This document shows, piece by piece, positions 1 to 11,000 of a stretch of DNA of 64,000 nucleotides. This stretch comes from Aphelenchoides besseyi (lineage: Eukaryota; Nematoda; Chromadorea; Rhabditida; Aphelenchoididae): contig JAMPIQ010000002.1 of the NCBI GenBank assembly GCA_024699855.1, forward strand, positions 10,416,001-10,480,000, in the 5' to 3' direction. The position numbers were made by a program, and so were the translations under genes. Each line of letters begins with the position of its first letter. Within the stretch, counting starts at the first letter, position 1. The notes below the pieces were generated by a model. That model was not told the DNA's origin. It was given only the letters and a program-made list of their open reading frames with translations, and did not search any database.

Positions 1-1
1 A

Positions 2-262
2 AGAAACGTTTCGCAATCAACAAACCAAAGAAACGTTCGATCAACGTTACAACGTGCACAATCAAATGTTACGGGTCCAATTTTTACGATTTCTCCTCAA
101 CAAGCACCTCCGGAATACGATCAAACGAGAAGATCAAGTGCAGGCAACATCGACATTGTTCATTTGAGTCCTGATCCTCGACAAAGTCGCTTGCCATCCT
201 ACGAAGAGGTTGTTATTGAGCAATCTAATGTAGGAATACAATCGGATGTTCTACCCGTATAA
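2..262 (+). CDS. C-terminal end of a protein with PPxY and LPxY motifs (partial)
   Basis: An open frame runs in from the left edge and stops with TAA at 260-262, so only about the last 86 residues are visible. The tail is Gln/Ser/Asn-rich and apparently disordered. It carries a PPEY motif (APPEYDQ) and, further on, an LPSYEEVV motif. PPxY and LPxY motifs bind WW domains of Nedd4-family ubiquitin ligases, so the protein may be a membrane adaptor or receptor regulated by ubiquitination; that role is inference. A polyadenylation signal AATAAA follows at 300-305. The family cannot be named without the upstream part. Confidence 0.6.
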   Translation, partial: RNVSQSTNQRNVRSTLQRAQSNVTGPIFTISPQQAPPEYDQTRRSSAGNIDIVHLSPDPRQSRLPSYEEVVIEQSNVGIQSDVLPV

Positions 263-299
263 TCATATTGTTATCACCATTGTTGTTATTTTGAACTCT

Positions 300-305
300 A
301 ATAAA
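300..305 (+). terminator. Polyadenylation signal AATAAA
   Basis: AATAAA lies 38 nt after the stop codon of the left-edge gene, a normal distance for a short nematode 3' UTR. The neighbouring gene converges from the other strand and ends at 495. Confidence 0.6.
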
Positions 306-494
306 AGCACCTGAACAATGACAACTGTGCCGAACCTGTTTATTTTAAGCATCTGAATAGTAAACAGCAGTGTTCTATGATTGTCTTTTTCAACACTTGT
401 TTTACGACAGTAAGATCATCAAAGTTTAAAGAATTAAAAACAAAAAAAAGACCAGTAGTTGCATTGTAACCGAATAATTAGACCATCGAAGTTG

Positions 495-2416
495 TTAATC
501 GGTTTTGTTCAAAATCTCAGCAAACTCTTTTCGCGGCGGAGGAACGTTTATCTCATATGAAACGAAATCCAAAGTCCTCGGCTTTGTTTCCCCTTTCTTT
601 TGTATTCTGTAATTGGCTCACAACTGATTGTATAGTACAAACGATTATCTTACCCCGGTTTCAGGAGCATTCCATTTTTGAAACTCGCAATACCTTTGAT
701 GAGCTTCTTTTCTTCCGCCGTTGTTCCTTTGAGTATGACGGCCCCACGATCATCCAAATTGACTCGTGTTCGCTTTGGTGGTATTGGCAATGCAATGGAC
801 GGACACGTTCGTTTGAGTGGCAACGGAATTTCAATCGGTTGAACTTTTCGAGTTGGTTTCGGAATTTCGATTGGTGGAAAGCGATTTTCTTTCGGTGGTG
901 GCCACTTCAGTTCAATTGGAGTTACAGTTGGCTTCTTCGGAATTGTGGGCTTTGGAACGGTTGATGAAGTGCTTGGCGTATTCGAGCTGGATGTAAAAGA
1001 GCGCGATAGCGGGACTTTGTTTCGGTAAATCACCGGCGCTTCTCCACCTCTCGATAGAAGTGGAGCTTCTTTGGGGTCACACATCAAACCGGCGAACCAA
1101 TAGTCGTTTGAAATTTCGAATATTCGTTCAGAAAACTAAAAACAAAGATACGAAAGAATGCGACTCATTGGTACCTTCAGATAATCATCGACAGTTGTGC
1201 CCGGGTAAGGCGTCAACGGAAGTTGGATTTTCAAGCTAAAAGCTCGAATACAAGAAAAGCAAAAAATGCGAACTTACATTGGATCATAAACGATTTGATG
1301 AAGAAACGTTTTCTCGGCTTTGATGAAATTTTCGATCAATGTTTCGTCGACTGTTACATCCTTCAAGTTGAAAAAAGCGGGAATGCGTTTAAGAAACTGA
1401 AAGGTTTTGCTCACTACTCACAAACTACCGGAAACAAACGTGGTGTGGATCGTCGTTATCCGTAACCAAGAAGTATCTCTCCGCTTTCTTGAGTCCAATT
1501 CCCCGAAGTCCTTTGTCGAAATAATCGCAGCCTTGTAGGATGCACATTCGACGGAACTTTGTCCAAGTGAAATTACGAACAAAAGGCAGCGAAATACTTG
1601 TCTTCAATTTCTCCTCATCGTAAACAATACAATCACCACAACTTTCAAATTTGAAACAAATCTAAACGAAATTGTTCTATAGACCGCTCACTACTTATCT
1701 ATTCACCTTTGAGCATCCATAGACAATCAGGTCGGAGTCTTGAGTGACCACAAAATCGACAATGTTCTTGTGCATCAAATAAGCCAATTGAGCATCAGCT
1801 TCGTATGGTGAAACGATAATTTCGACTTTAGGACTGGCTTTGAAATACTATAAATGCATAAATGGACGACTATCACTGTATTTTTACGTCGATTGCTGCT
1901 CGTGTAATCTCCTTTGGTACACCGATTCCTTGACGCATCACTTTGTAAGCTTCGGTCTTTTTGCCGTAGAACATGAGCGTATCACCGAGACGCTGATTAC
2001 TATCACGTCGTTCCTTTCGAGAAGCGTTGATTTCCTAAAAACAATAAAAATTTGACATCTCGTTTCTTTAAACCTCTTTCGCCGGCAAGCTGTTGCCGTC
2101 AAAGACCAAAGTGACTTTGCAATTGTAATGAAAGAAGACGGCTAGTTGGCGCTCGATGTATTTGATGCAGCTAAAATGGTTCGAGATCATCACGATGCAA
2201 ATTTCAAGCTTACAAGTCGGTATGCTTCTTATTTGCAATGTCTTCGATGCAACCCATTAATCCACGATGTAAAAAACAAGAAACATCGATGGCGACCCGT
2301 TGGTTTTCAAACTCCTTGATGTTACCCTAAGAACAAAACGAATCAAATATTCAAAATTAAATCCTCACCGGTCTACACGCATCTTCGACGTATTTCAAAA
2401 GACCTTTAACTCCCAT
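495..2416 (-). CDS. exo-1: Exonuclease 1 (XPG/FEN1 family 5'-flap endonuclease/exonuclease)
   Basis: This is a spliced gene starting at ATG 2414-2416. The N-terminal XPG domain starts MGVKGLLKYVEDACRP, then NIKEFENQRVAIDVS and CFLHRG after a 42-nt intron (2327-2368). The XPG-I core has SPYEADAQLAYL and TQDSDLIVYG, carrying the acidic metal ligands. The helix-hairpin-helix segment reads CILQGCDYFDKGLRGIGLKKA. Later exons give TVDETLIENFIKAEKTFLHQIVYDPM. EXO1 resects DNA ends and excises mismatched strands in the nucleus. The tail is rich in Pro/Lys with PIE-type repeats and is shorter than in vertebrate EXO1. A final small exon (495-606), joined across a 47-nt intron (607-653), ends in PPPRKEFAEILNKTD. 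Identification is strong; a few internal exon edges are approximate. Confidence 0.9.
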
Positions 2417-2588
2417 ATTATCACAATACGACAACTTCTACTCAACTCGCTACCCACCGACCAACTGCACTTTCTAATAACGCTGTTTCGTTTTGAGAGT
2501 AGTTGGAAGACCGCCACTGATGTCCGTTTGAGACTCAGAAGAAGAGACTAAAACATTCGATTGCTTGTGGTTAGACAACTTTAATGAT

Positions 2589-3324
2589 TTTATTTATAGA
2601 AATCTCACGATCTACAGCAAATCATTGGGTCAGTAGATGGCAATGAAAAGTTTTCTATCAAATTTGACGGCATCGACTTTTGTTCGAACCATCACGTAAC
2701 CTTTGAATTGTTTTTCAGTTGATTGTGCACCGTTTTATTTTGTCAGTAGCATAAATTTATCAACCAAAAGGCCTAATAAATCACAACATGATATAAAACG
2801 CGATCAGCAAAAGAAGATCCGGATATCGTCAACAACGGTGATGCCAATTACGATCTCCCCCAACTTGGAAACTTTCGTTTCGACGTGAGAAGTTGGATTT
2901 CGTCGTCAAACGCTGCGATTTCAAAATGCGATGAAAAAAGCGAAAATATCGAGATACAAGAATTAGGACACGAAGCTCATTCGGTTTGGACGTAGCATGC
3001 GTAGAGGGAGAGAGATGAGTGTTAAACGAAGGTTTGTAGATGTCTGTTAGCTTAAAAGTTTTTGCATGTTGCCACGGTCACATGAGTTGCTAACGTCGTA
3101 GATTGTCCTTTTTGATAACAATTCTTACGACTTTTCAACAGCGATTTTAAAGCAGATCATTGGTCTCATATAACTAAGCAGCGACAAACATTTCAATTGA
3201 CCGGCGAACTGCGGATATGTGAGAATGTAAAGAACAGTTGTCGAAAGAATGGACTGCTTCTGAAATAATAGTACGAAGTTGCAAATTGGAATATTTATAA
3301 TCAAGAGAAACAAGTAGATGAGAG
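2589..3324 (-). other. Probable 3' UTR of the Hox gene
   Basis: The stretch between the Hox stop (3325) and the EXO1 start (2416) has no convincing exon chain. On the minus strand there are AATAAA signals near 2735 and at 2589-2594, so the Hox mRNA may have alternative 3' ends with a UTR up to about 730 nt. A minus-strand peptide ending KVDAVKFDRKLFIAIY stops just before the distal signal, but no acceptor or start joins it to anything. Confidence 0.35.
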
Positions 3325-5099
3325 TTAACTGTTTGATGGACAAAGTGGATAGGGAACGCCGTAAGAAGTCATTCCGTATTGATTCGATTGATGTTGATTT
3401 TGTGGAAGAAATTGCTGCCATGTCATTTGCATTTGATCGTGCATTCCCATAGAAGCGACAGCATGAACGTTTGTTCCGGGCATCCACATTGCCGAGGGCG
3501 TAACGTGACCATGCATGTTTTGTAAGACCTTCAGTTGTTTATCGTCCTGTTCCATGAGTCCAAGCAGCTCATCACTAACATGTTGTCCGCCTAACATTCC
3601 GCCCAAATTTCCACTTATTGCATTTCCGTTTCCTGCGTTGCTGTTTGTGCCAAGAGATGAAAGCGAGTCGTTGAGAGATTTGGCCGAATTAGACGACGGA
3701 AGAAGAGTCGCATGATCGCTCTGGTCGTCACAGCGATTTTTCTCTTTCTTCGCTTTCATACGTCGATTTTGAAACCAAATTTTGATTTGTCGATCAGTGA
3801 GGTTCGTTTGCAGTCGAAGTTCTTCGCGTTGTTTTTTGCTCACGTACGAACTCACTTGAAATTTGCCCTCCAATACACTCGTCTGATATCGTTGATAAGT
3901 TTGACGACCTTTTTTAGTTTGCGCTGAAAATACGAGACTAAAGATTGAGCATCGATTAGCCAGTTTACCGTAATTTTGCCACTGGGCTGGAGTATAACAG
4001 GTTGGTGCCCAGCCGGAAAACGCTGCACCTGGATTCATTGGCTGATTAAACGGTTGATAGTAAGAGTTGGACCAATTGTATTGCATGTAAGCGGCAGCTG
4101 CATTGTGGTAATCGATGGACAGTCCGCCGGCTGGCGCAGCTGCAGATGCATTTGAGCTGCTACTATCTGGAAGATACGAAAGTCACTAATAATCCAAGGA
4201 TCTGATTGAAGTGCGAACGTTTAATGAAGGTAAAATTGTCAGGAATTCAGAAGTTGGACTTCTTATTGAAATATTATTTGACAGCTAACTGTAATAAATT
4301 TCTGCTGAGTTAGACAGATTTGAAGAATATTTCAATTGATTAGAGGGCCATGTCCGAACTTGAAAGAACTTTGCCGCCGTTCGGAAGCCGCTTCATAAAA
4401 CAAAGCGATTCAGAGAACTAGCGGGCTCCTTGCTCAAGCGTCAGGTGCTTCGATGAGACTGAGGTTTGGCACAACAAGAATCAAAAACCCCTTGCCACTG
4501 AACACATGAGTTTGTGGTTTGAATTTGCAAATCCAAAAGGATAGTAATGGCTTGTAGAAGCAGAAGTAATTGCATTAGGATAGTAAACAGTTCAATTCAC
4601 ACGAAACGTTAAAAACATCGTTTTTAAAGATTGTAAAGAAAAGATGGTAAATTGAGTATTAGATAAAAAAAGATATAAGACCGATAAGTCAAGTTGTTAA
4701 ATTTCAAGAATTAAAGAACGCAGTTAAGATTAAGCTAATGCGTTACAACGAAATTCAATTAGATTACTTCAACTTACCACCTTCAACTTTAACAGGAGCT
4801 CCAAGACCATCGGTTATTTGGGCCAATCGTTGCAGATGGTCAGTGCCCGGTGGCATCAGAGAGGGTGTTGATGTTGTGCTTTTAGATGATGAAGCGAGTT
4901 GGTTGTTCGGAATTGTCGTACCATTACCAAGTCCTGAGGTTGATGCTGCGTTACTTCGCGACGAGGAAGCCGGTCGTTGTTGATGATGCAACGAGGAGTT
5001 GTTGCCATTCATGTAGTCGTTGGCAAAAGGTGAAGACGATGAAGAGGCAGTTGAAGCGCCAACATTACCGGGCGTGGTCGAAGTGGAAGACGCGTTCAT
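3325..5099 (-). CDS. Posterior (Abd-B class) Hox protein, NOB-1/PHP-3-like
   Basis: Three exons on the minus strand: 5099-4778, 4166-3969 and 3923-3325. The phases agree at both junctions (611-nt and 45-nt introns). The first exon is Ser/Asn/Thr-rich and low in complexity. The second has a Tyr/Trp/Pro-rich segment (QYNWSNSYYQPFNQ). The third starts with the homeodomain: KKGRQTYQRYQTSVLE in helix 1, YVSKKQREELRLQTNLT in helix 2, and recognition helix RQIKIWFQNRRMKAKKEK. The YVSKKQREELRLQT segment is the posterior Hox signature as I know it from nematode NOB-1/PHP-3. These nuclear DNA-binding proteins pattern the posterior body. The first ATG is taken as the start, but a further 5' exon is possible. 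An extended region without genes lies upstream. Confidence 0.82.
3924..3968 (-). other. 45-nt in-frame intron just before the homeodomain
   Basis: The donor is at 3968-3967 (GGTAAACT) and the acceptor TTTTCAG ends at 3924. The intron is a multiple of three with no stop in the gene frame, so retention would add 15 residues directly upstream of the homeodomain. Confidence 0.65.
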
Positions 5100-8000
5100 G
5101 GACAACAACTCGAAGATGGGGTAATAAAACGAACGAAATTAGAAGACAATTAGGGCCGAGTGGCCGAAAGGTCAACCGATTGTCTTCGCTTTTGAAAACC
5201 TCAAAGTTGTCCGGCAAACTCACGAGCGAACAAAAGCGTCTGGAAATTATGATTTCAAATAAACGAACGGAATGTAAACGCGAGTTTTTGTTGCTAACTC
5301 GTCAATGCGGTAATACAAGACGCGATAAATGGCCGAATTTCGCACTCAAATTTGACGATTTGATGTTTCGCTACAGTTAAGCACAAAAAAGAGAACTCAA
5401 CCGCCACATCCCTTGCGGCTTCCAACGACTCGAAACGAGGTTCTGCAGTGTCGGACGTGTGTAGAAAGAAGAGTGCGGTTTTTAGACGAAAAGACCGCGA
5501 AGGCGAGAAGCCGTCGCCAGCATTCGGATTGGGGAGCAGTCATACGGTAGGTGACGGCGGCAGTTTGTGAGACCGCAGAAAAAAGCATCTCGTTTCCTAC
5601 TCGCACATGTGGTCGCTGATTGGATGCCGCCATAAAACAGAACCAGTGCGACGCTTTCGAAGACGACCTTGACAGACAAACGTGCGGCATCGGGACGCTG
5701 GAGGCGTGGTCAAAAGACGTGGAAGCAATTTGGCCCAACCCCAAACAAGCCACAGGCAATACCTGGACAAGAATACGATGCGCCGTCCACGCTACAACCT
5801 GAGAATGCAAATTTTACGAGCCCATTAAACACGACGACCGACCAGTTAAACGGCTTTTGCGCTGGTCGTTAAGAAATTATGAACCGCACACCACGATTGT
5901 TTTACCGAAATCGTTACAAATAAGGTTTGAGTGTTCATGATTGTAACATAATTGCATTATCAGAATAGGAGCTCGAACGACATCATTCGTTATGAACTTC
6001 GAGTACAATGCGCATATCGAAAAGCTCCCGGTCGTTGACGGCGCGCTCATTGCGACTCGGAGATTACGACCCCATTTGCAATGGTTTAATTGGGCAAAAC
6101 AATCGACGGCACTTAACGAACGAAATGAGTAACAGCGACAGAAGCAAAAGCAGATGATGTTGGGATTCGATATTTCAAATCGATGTCCGACTTCAATCGG
6201 GTGGAGCAGAGTGAACGGAGAACAAACCAACGGATTTCAGGCCGTCGATTTGCGTGTTTCTGATGTTTAAGCGAGCGAGTTCATTAGTTTTGCGCGTGTA
6301 CATTTGACTGTTGCCGTCCGTGTTGTGATTCACCTGCGGTCCATTTGCGAAAACTGCCATCTCGAGCATTTGCATTCATAAGCACGGAGCTTGCGGTTTT
6401 TGTTTTTGGTATCAATTTCCTCTTTGTCGGTATTTCAATCTTCCATTACCATCTTCTAAGTCAAGAGCACAAGAGATCGTTGCATATTTTGCGTGTGAAC
6501 GACAGAAACCAACGGTTTTGATTTTCTGTTCGATTTACATGACCTTCTAAAAACAATACGAAATCGAGAGTAACATTCTGCAGCTACACGGCCGTCTCAT
6601 TGGTCTTGCAGTCTAAGGCATCTTAAGTACCGTATCCTCCAATTTTCATTATCAGTCTTTGGAGTGTAAAAGAGCGAGTTGGCTGAAGGGCTTCGGGTTT
6701 TCAGAAGCACATCCCGCTGCCCATCAGCAGGCGTCCAGCAAGCGCCGTCCGGATGCGAAGGTCTTATGCTAATTTTTTCTCTTCTTCAAATCCCCGAGAG
6801 ACAGAGCTATAAAATTTAATTAGGCCATTAATGACTCTTTCAAGGTAGTTTTTTTAGCAGAACCCGACTGGAAAAAGCGCGGATGAGAAAGCGAGATGCG
6901 GACATCCGTCGGATTTCGGGGTTTGATTTCGCGTTTACATTACGGTTATTGCGAGTTCGAAAGAACTTTTGAAGTTCGTTTGTCAAACCGCAACTTTTCT
7001 TGTTTTCGTTAACAGGCCGCACGTAAAAATATGTTAATTGACAAGACGGTTTCGGTCTTAGAACTCGTGATCTCATCAAAACTCCGTGGCCTTTGAAGTT
7101 CTTTCTCGTATCCTCAGTTGACCGCAAGCATTCAAAGATCGATTTCACAGAATGCGTATGTTGAAGCGACATCTGCAAACTCGATTCTTACGCAGCAAAT
7201 CATCAGACGATTGCAGAACGAGAGGAATTGGCCCTTAAAATGTGATTTCTGCCCCCAAAGTTCGGAGGATCCACTTTGATCGCATATGGCGAGCGGAGTG
7301 TTGTAAACACGGGAATCTTGTAAACTAACACCGAGACCAAATCCGAGAACTGGAATTCTGTCGGCAAGAAAACGTTCGCAGGAAAATTTGCAATAAAAAC
7401 TTGTGAATCATTAAAAATCATAACTCGGCGTCCTCGCGACAAATTGGCGTGCGAGTCTTCGACACGCACTTCATATGTCCACCTTTTAGATTTCGAAAAC
7501 ACCGCTTTCTAACCATTAGTTTGTTATGGTAATCGAAATCGCAAGATGGACGCGCACTGAAAATTCAAAATTCCCGGACACGGTCTCTGAATCGGTTATT
7601 AAATCCCACGCTCACAGCCACTAACAAGCTACAGGAACATCAAAAACCCTACGAAACGTTCCAATGAACTCCAATGTGATTGCGCAATTTCTGAAATGAG
7701 ATATCGGAAGGACAATAGAGCGCGAAAGATCAACATAAAATATTTCTGTAATATAAAGTTCAATGAATTCGCGCATTTCACTGCCGAGTTGTATGCACGT
7801 ACACGTTTTGTTCAATTACAAATGTATGCCCGACCGATACGCCCCTCCGGCCTTTGCGCGTTGAATTGCGCCGAGGACGTGCTCACGTTTGCTGCGCCTA
7901 AAACCACTCGCCAGCCATGAACACATACCGTATACCGCGGCCGTTGAGCGAAAGTCAAGACGAAAAAAACGAGTCATGTGCTGACTGCCCTTCTCTATTC

Positions 8001-11000
8001 CATGCTCTTCTGGAAAGTGGGCATATCGATTGGCGGCGAAGAAGGCGAGGCAGCGATGCTCGTTGTTGGGTTGACTGCAGAACGACAAGGAAACGAACAA
8101 ACGTCGAGGCCATTAGCCGCTGGTTGGACGAATTCACAAGCGTATTTGGTGGTCGAGTCAGGAATGCGTGGTTGAGTATGCAAGAGTTCGGGTTGGGCGT
8201 GTAACGAGTGAAAAAACCTTCACGAGAGATATTTCTTCTGTAAATATAAGACCGTCATCTTATACACGTATTTGTAGTCCACAGTTTTTTTGATTTGAAG
8301 TGTTGAGAGAAATGTTAATTGAAGTTGCGTAGAATTTGATGTTTGTTTGTTGAAGTTCTTCATTTTAAACATCAAGTTCGCCGCCAACGAATCAACGGGT
8401 TTGAGCGGCAAAGATAAAAGAAGGAAGAAGCGGCGTGTATTTCAGGGTTTACATAAATTTCATACTCCTGGCTTCCGCAATACATAAATCTAAGCGGCAC
8501 CCGCTCCACCTTTTTGCTCAATCGTCCCGCGCACTTGTCGTTCTGCAATCAGTGTCAAAGGAATCAAAGACCGCAGCTCGAATCCGAACAACATAAAACA
8601 AGTTGCGCCGACGGTGATCCGCGCACAAACAGCGGGCAACATCATAACATAAATTTCCAGCATTTTGGGCCAAGAGCATCGCGACAGGGCTCAACTCGCT
8701 ACCTTTCGTCACATCAAAGAGTGGCGGCCGAAACTCAAGGCATAAAACTGCCGGTCGCAGGCAATCAAAACCCAATTGGCAGTTCATCAATAAAACTTTT
8801 TCCAACTTTCAGCACCTGCATCGTTCGCAGCGCTTGGCCGGCGAACACACAACATCGGGCGTTACCGTACCAAGACGCAAATACGATAAAGATGGAATAA
8901 CCATGCCAAAGAATGCAAATGAACTGTTGGAATAGAAATTGTGAGTGGAAACCAAAAACAGTCGACTTCACTTCCACTTCTACGGTGTCGATGCGCAATT
9001 GGCTGTGGGCAAGAAAGTGGATCATGAGCTGCGGTTTGAAGTGCCAACGCTCCATCGTGAACGCAGCAGTTGGCCGAATTGGCGCGTTGCGGTTGAGTTT
9101 TCGCAAATCTTACGACCCGCGGCACACGATCTCTTTGCGTTGCGCAGCGTTAGAGGACGTTTGAGTCAAGCTAGAAATCTAGACGAAGGCCATTTAAATG
9201 ACGTTTACGAAGCAAAGGGATTACCACGGTTTGCGTGCCGAATCGATTCCACAAGGACGTCGGTCAAAAGGCGAAAATGACCGGAAATCCGCTGATTGGT
9301 CCGCAAGGCGTTTGACTTTTGAAGTGGTCGTAAACGATAACAAGCAGAAGAATAACAGAAAACCGAAACAAACCCCGAAGTTTCTATTCAAGACCTCAAA
9401 ATCAGTTTCGAATCAACGGCTATGAAAGAATTCGATGACCTCGTTTAGCGGTCGCATTAGCACCAAGAAATTGCGGGACTTTGAATACAAATAAAAAGCC
9501 GAGATTGCACGGTAAGATTATAATCGACTTTGAATTGTGCCGCATTCGATTTCAACGTGCGTTCTGAAATAAACATTCGGAAGTCGTCTGCGTGCAGCAA
9601 GATAATGTTAAACGCAAAGACGTTTGAGTTACTCGAAACTACTACGCTCATCGAAAAACTCGAGGATAATCCGAGAGTGAAATCAGCACATTTGCCATTA
9701 GTTTCATCACAAATAAACAGCGTGAGTATGATCATTCATATGAAATACGAGACAGTAGCGGCGACTCAAAAGATGCGGTAAACAGTTGAGATTGCAATTC
9801 ATTTTTTGTTTGTCAGAAGTCAATGCGGTTTAAAGTGCGAACAGCTTCGGATGGTCAGTTGGATTGTGCAGATGCTCAAGTTTTTTTGCCGTTTCGAGGT
9901 GCCAACCCCATTACTCAAAGTCGTTTTGATGATCCAGAAGTTTCAGTTGTTTGCCGTTCACTTTCTGGCGTCTTTTTTTATTTGGTCTGTCAACCGTAGA
10001 CTAAAGAGTACGCGTTTTTGCAATCGTGTGATTGACGATTAAACAAATGAGTGGACTAATTCAACGTACATTCTGACTGTCTGTTTGAAGGAACTTGAAG
10101 ACAGAAATGTAGAATTGAGTTTGCGCTTTAAAGACGTTCTTAATGACAATGAGAAGATACAAGACTGGAAATTGTATTCAAAACTAGAACGTCTAAATGT
10201 GCTGCATTGCCGTAAGATTGTCAGCAGTTGAACGGTATGTTAAGAATGCAGCTATAAGAGAAGTTATCTGTTGAAAGCGAAAGGTCATTTGGACGAATGA
10301 CCAACACCCGAAAAAAGAACTGCCGCGATGCCATAATTCAATTACAAGGGTAATAGAAGAGCGAACGGAAGAGCAAGTCAGTGAAAGTCGTAAATTAGAC
10401 GAAATGGTCCCGAAAAGTGACACACGCATCGAACCGGAGAAGTGATTGTAAAAACATTTGAACCGAAGCGACGACATCGGAACTCGTTTCATGAAGCCGT
10501 TGAAGAATCAGCAATCGTATTGCAAAACTTACATTCCTTTAGCGTTCCACCTTCGACAATGACTAATCTTCGACATGAAAAACAAGACGAATCAAAATCC
10601 GATCCACGGACCACACACCTCCGATGAGACGTCAGTCGTCTTTTTCTTATAAGTTTGCAAAGAACGTTGCCTGTTGTTGCCGCTGGGCACCATATTTTAC
10701 GCGGTGCAATTTTGCGGACCCGACTATCGTGCTCGACGTCAAATGTCGGCAACATCAAAAGATTCGCCAATTGTGAGTAAATACACGCGCGCGCCGTTGT
10801 TCTATTTTATTCCATTTCCACTTGCCATCTTAACTTTTTCTGCGACATCCACTCGAACGTGCCGATTCCGTTCTCTCGAATCCGCTGATTGGATTTCCGA
10901 GCTTGAACCGCTTGAACTGCGGTCTTCAAATCAGCTTCACATGTAGAAATGAGTTGAATTTCGTGTTTGTGTCGTAGCTTCTATCCTCTAACAACTTGTG

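Noticed and set aside
557..964. 135-codon plus-strand frame
   Set aside because: It is the antisense shadow of the EXO1 C-terminal exon, whose own frame has consistent splicing and family motifs.
2600..2960. Minus-strand peptide fragments (FDDEIQLLTSKRKF; YVMVRTKVDAVKF) between EXO1 and Hox
   Set aside because: They could not be chained with splice sites in phase; better explained as Hox 3' UTR.
3125..3487. 120-codon minus-strand frame overlapping the Hox 3' end, with a hydrophobic stretch
   Set aside because: It overlaps the supported Hox exon in another frame and has no start context or homology that I can see.
6080..6100. GGTTTAATT resembling the start of nematode spliced leader 1
   Set aside because: Only the first nine bases match; the rest of the leader and the donor structure are absent.
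7816..9280. Several overlapping frames of 80-130 codons on both strands
   Set aside because: All six frames are partly open because the patch is GC-richer; no domain, signal peptide or coherent exon chain.
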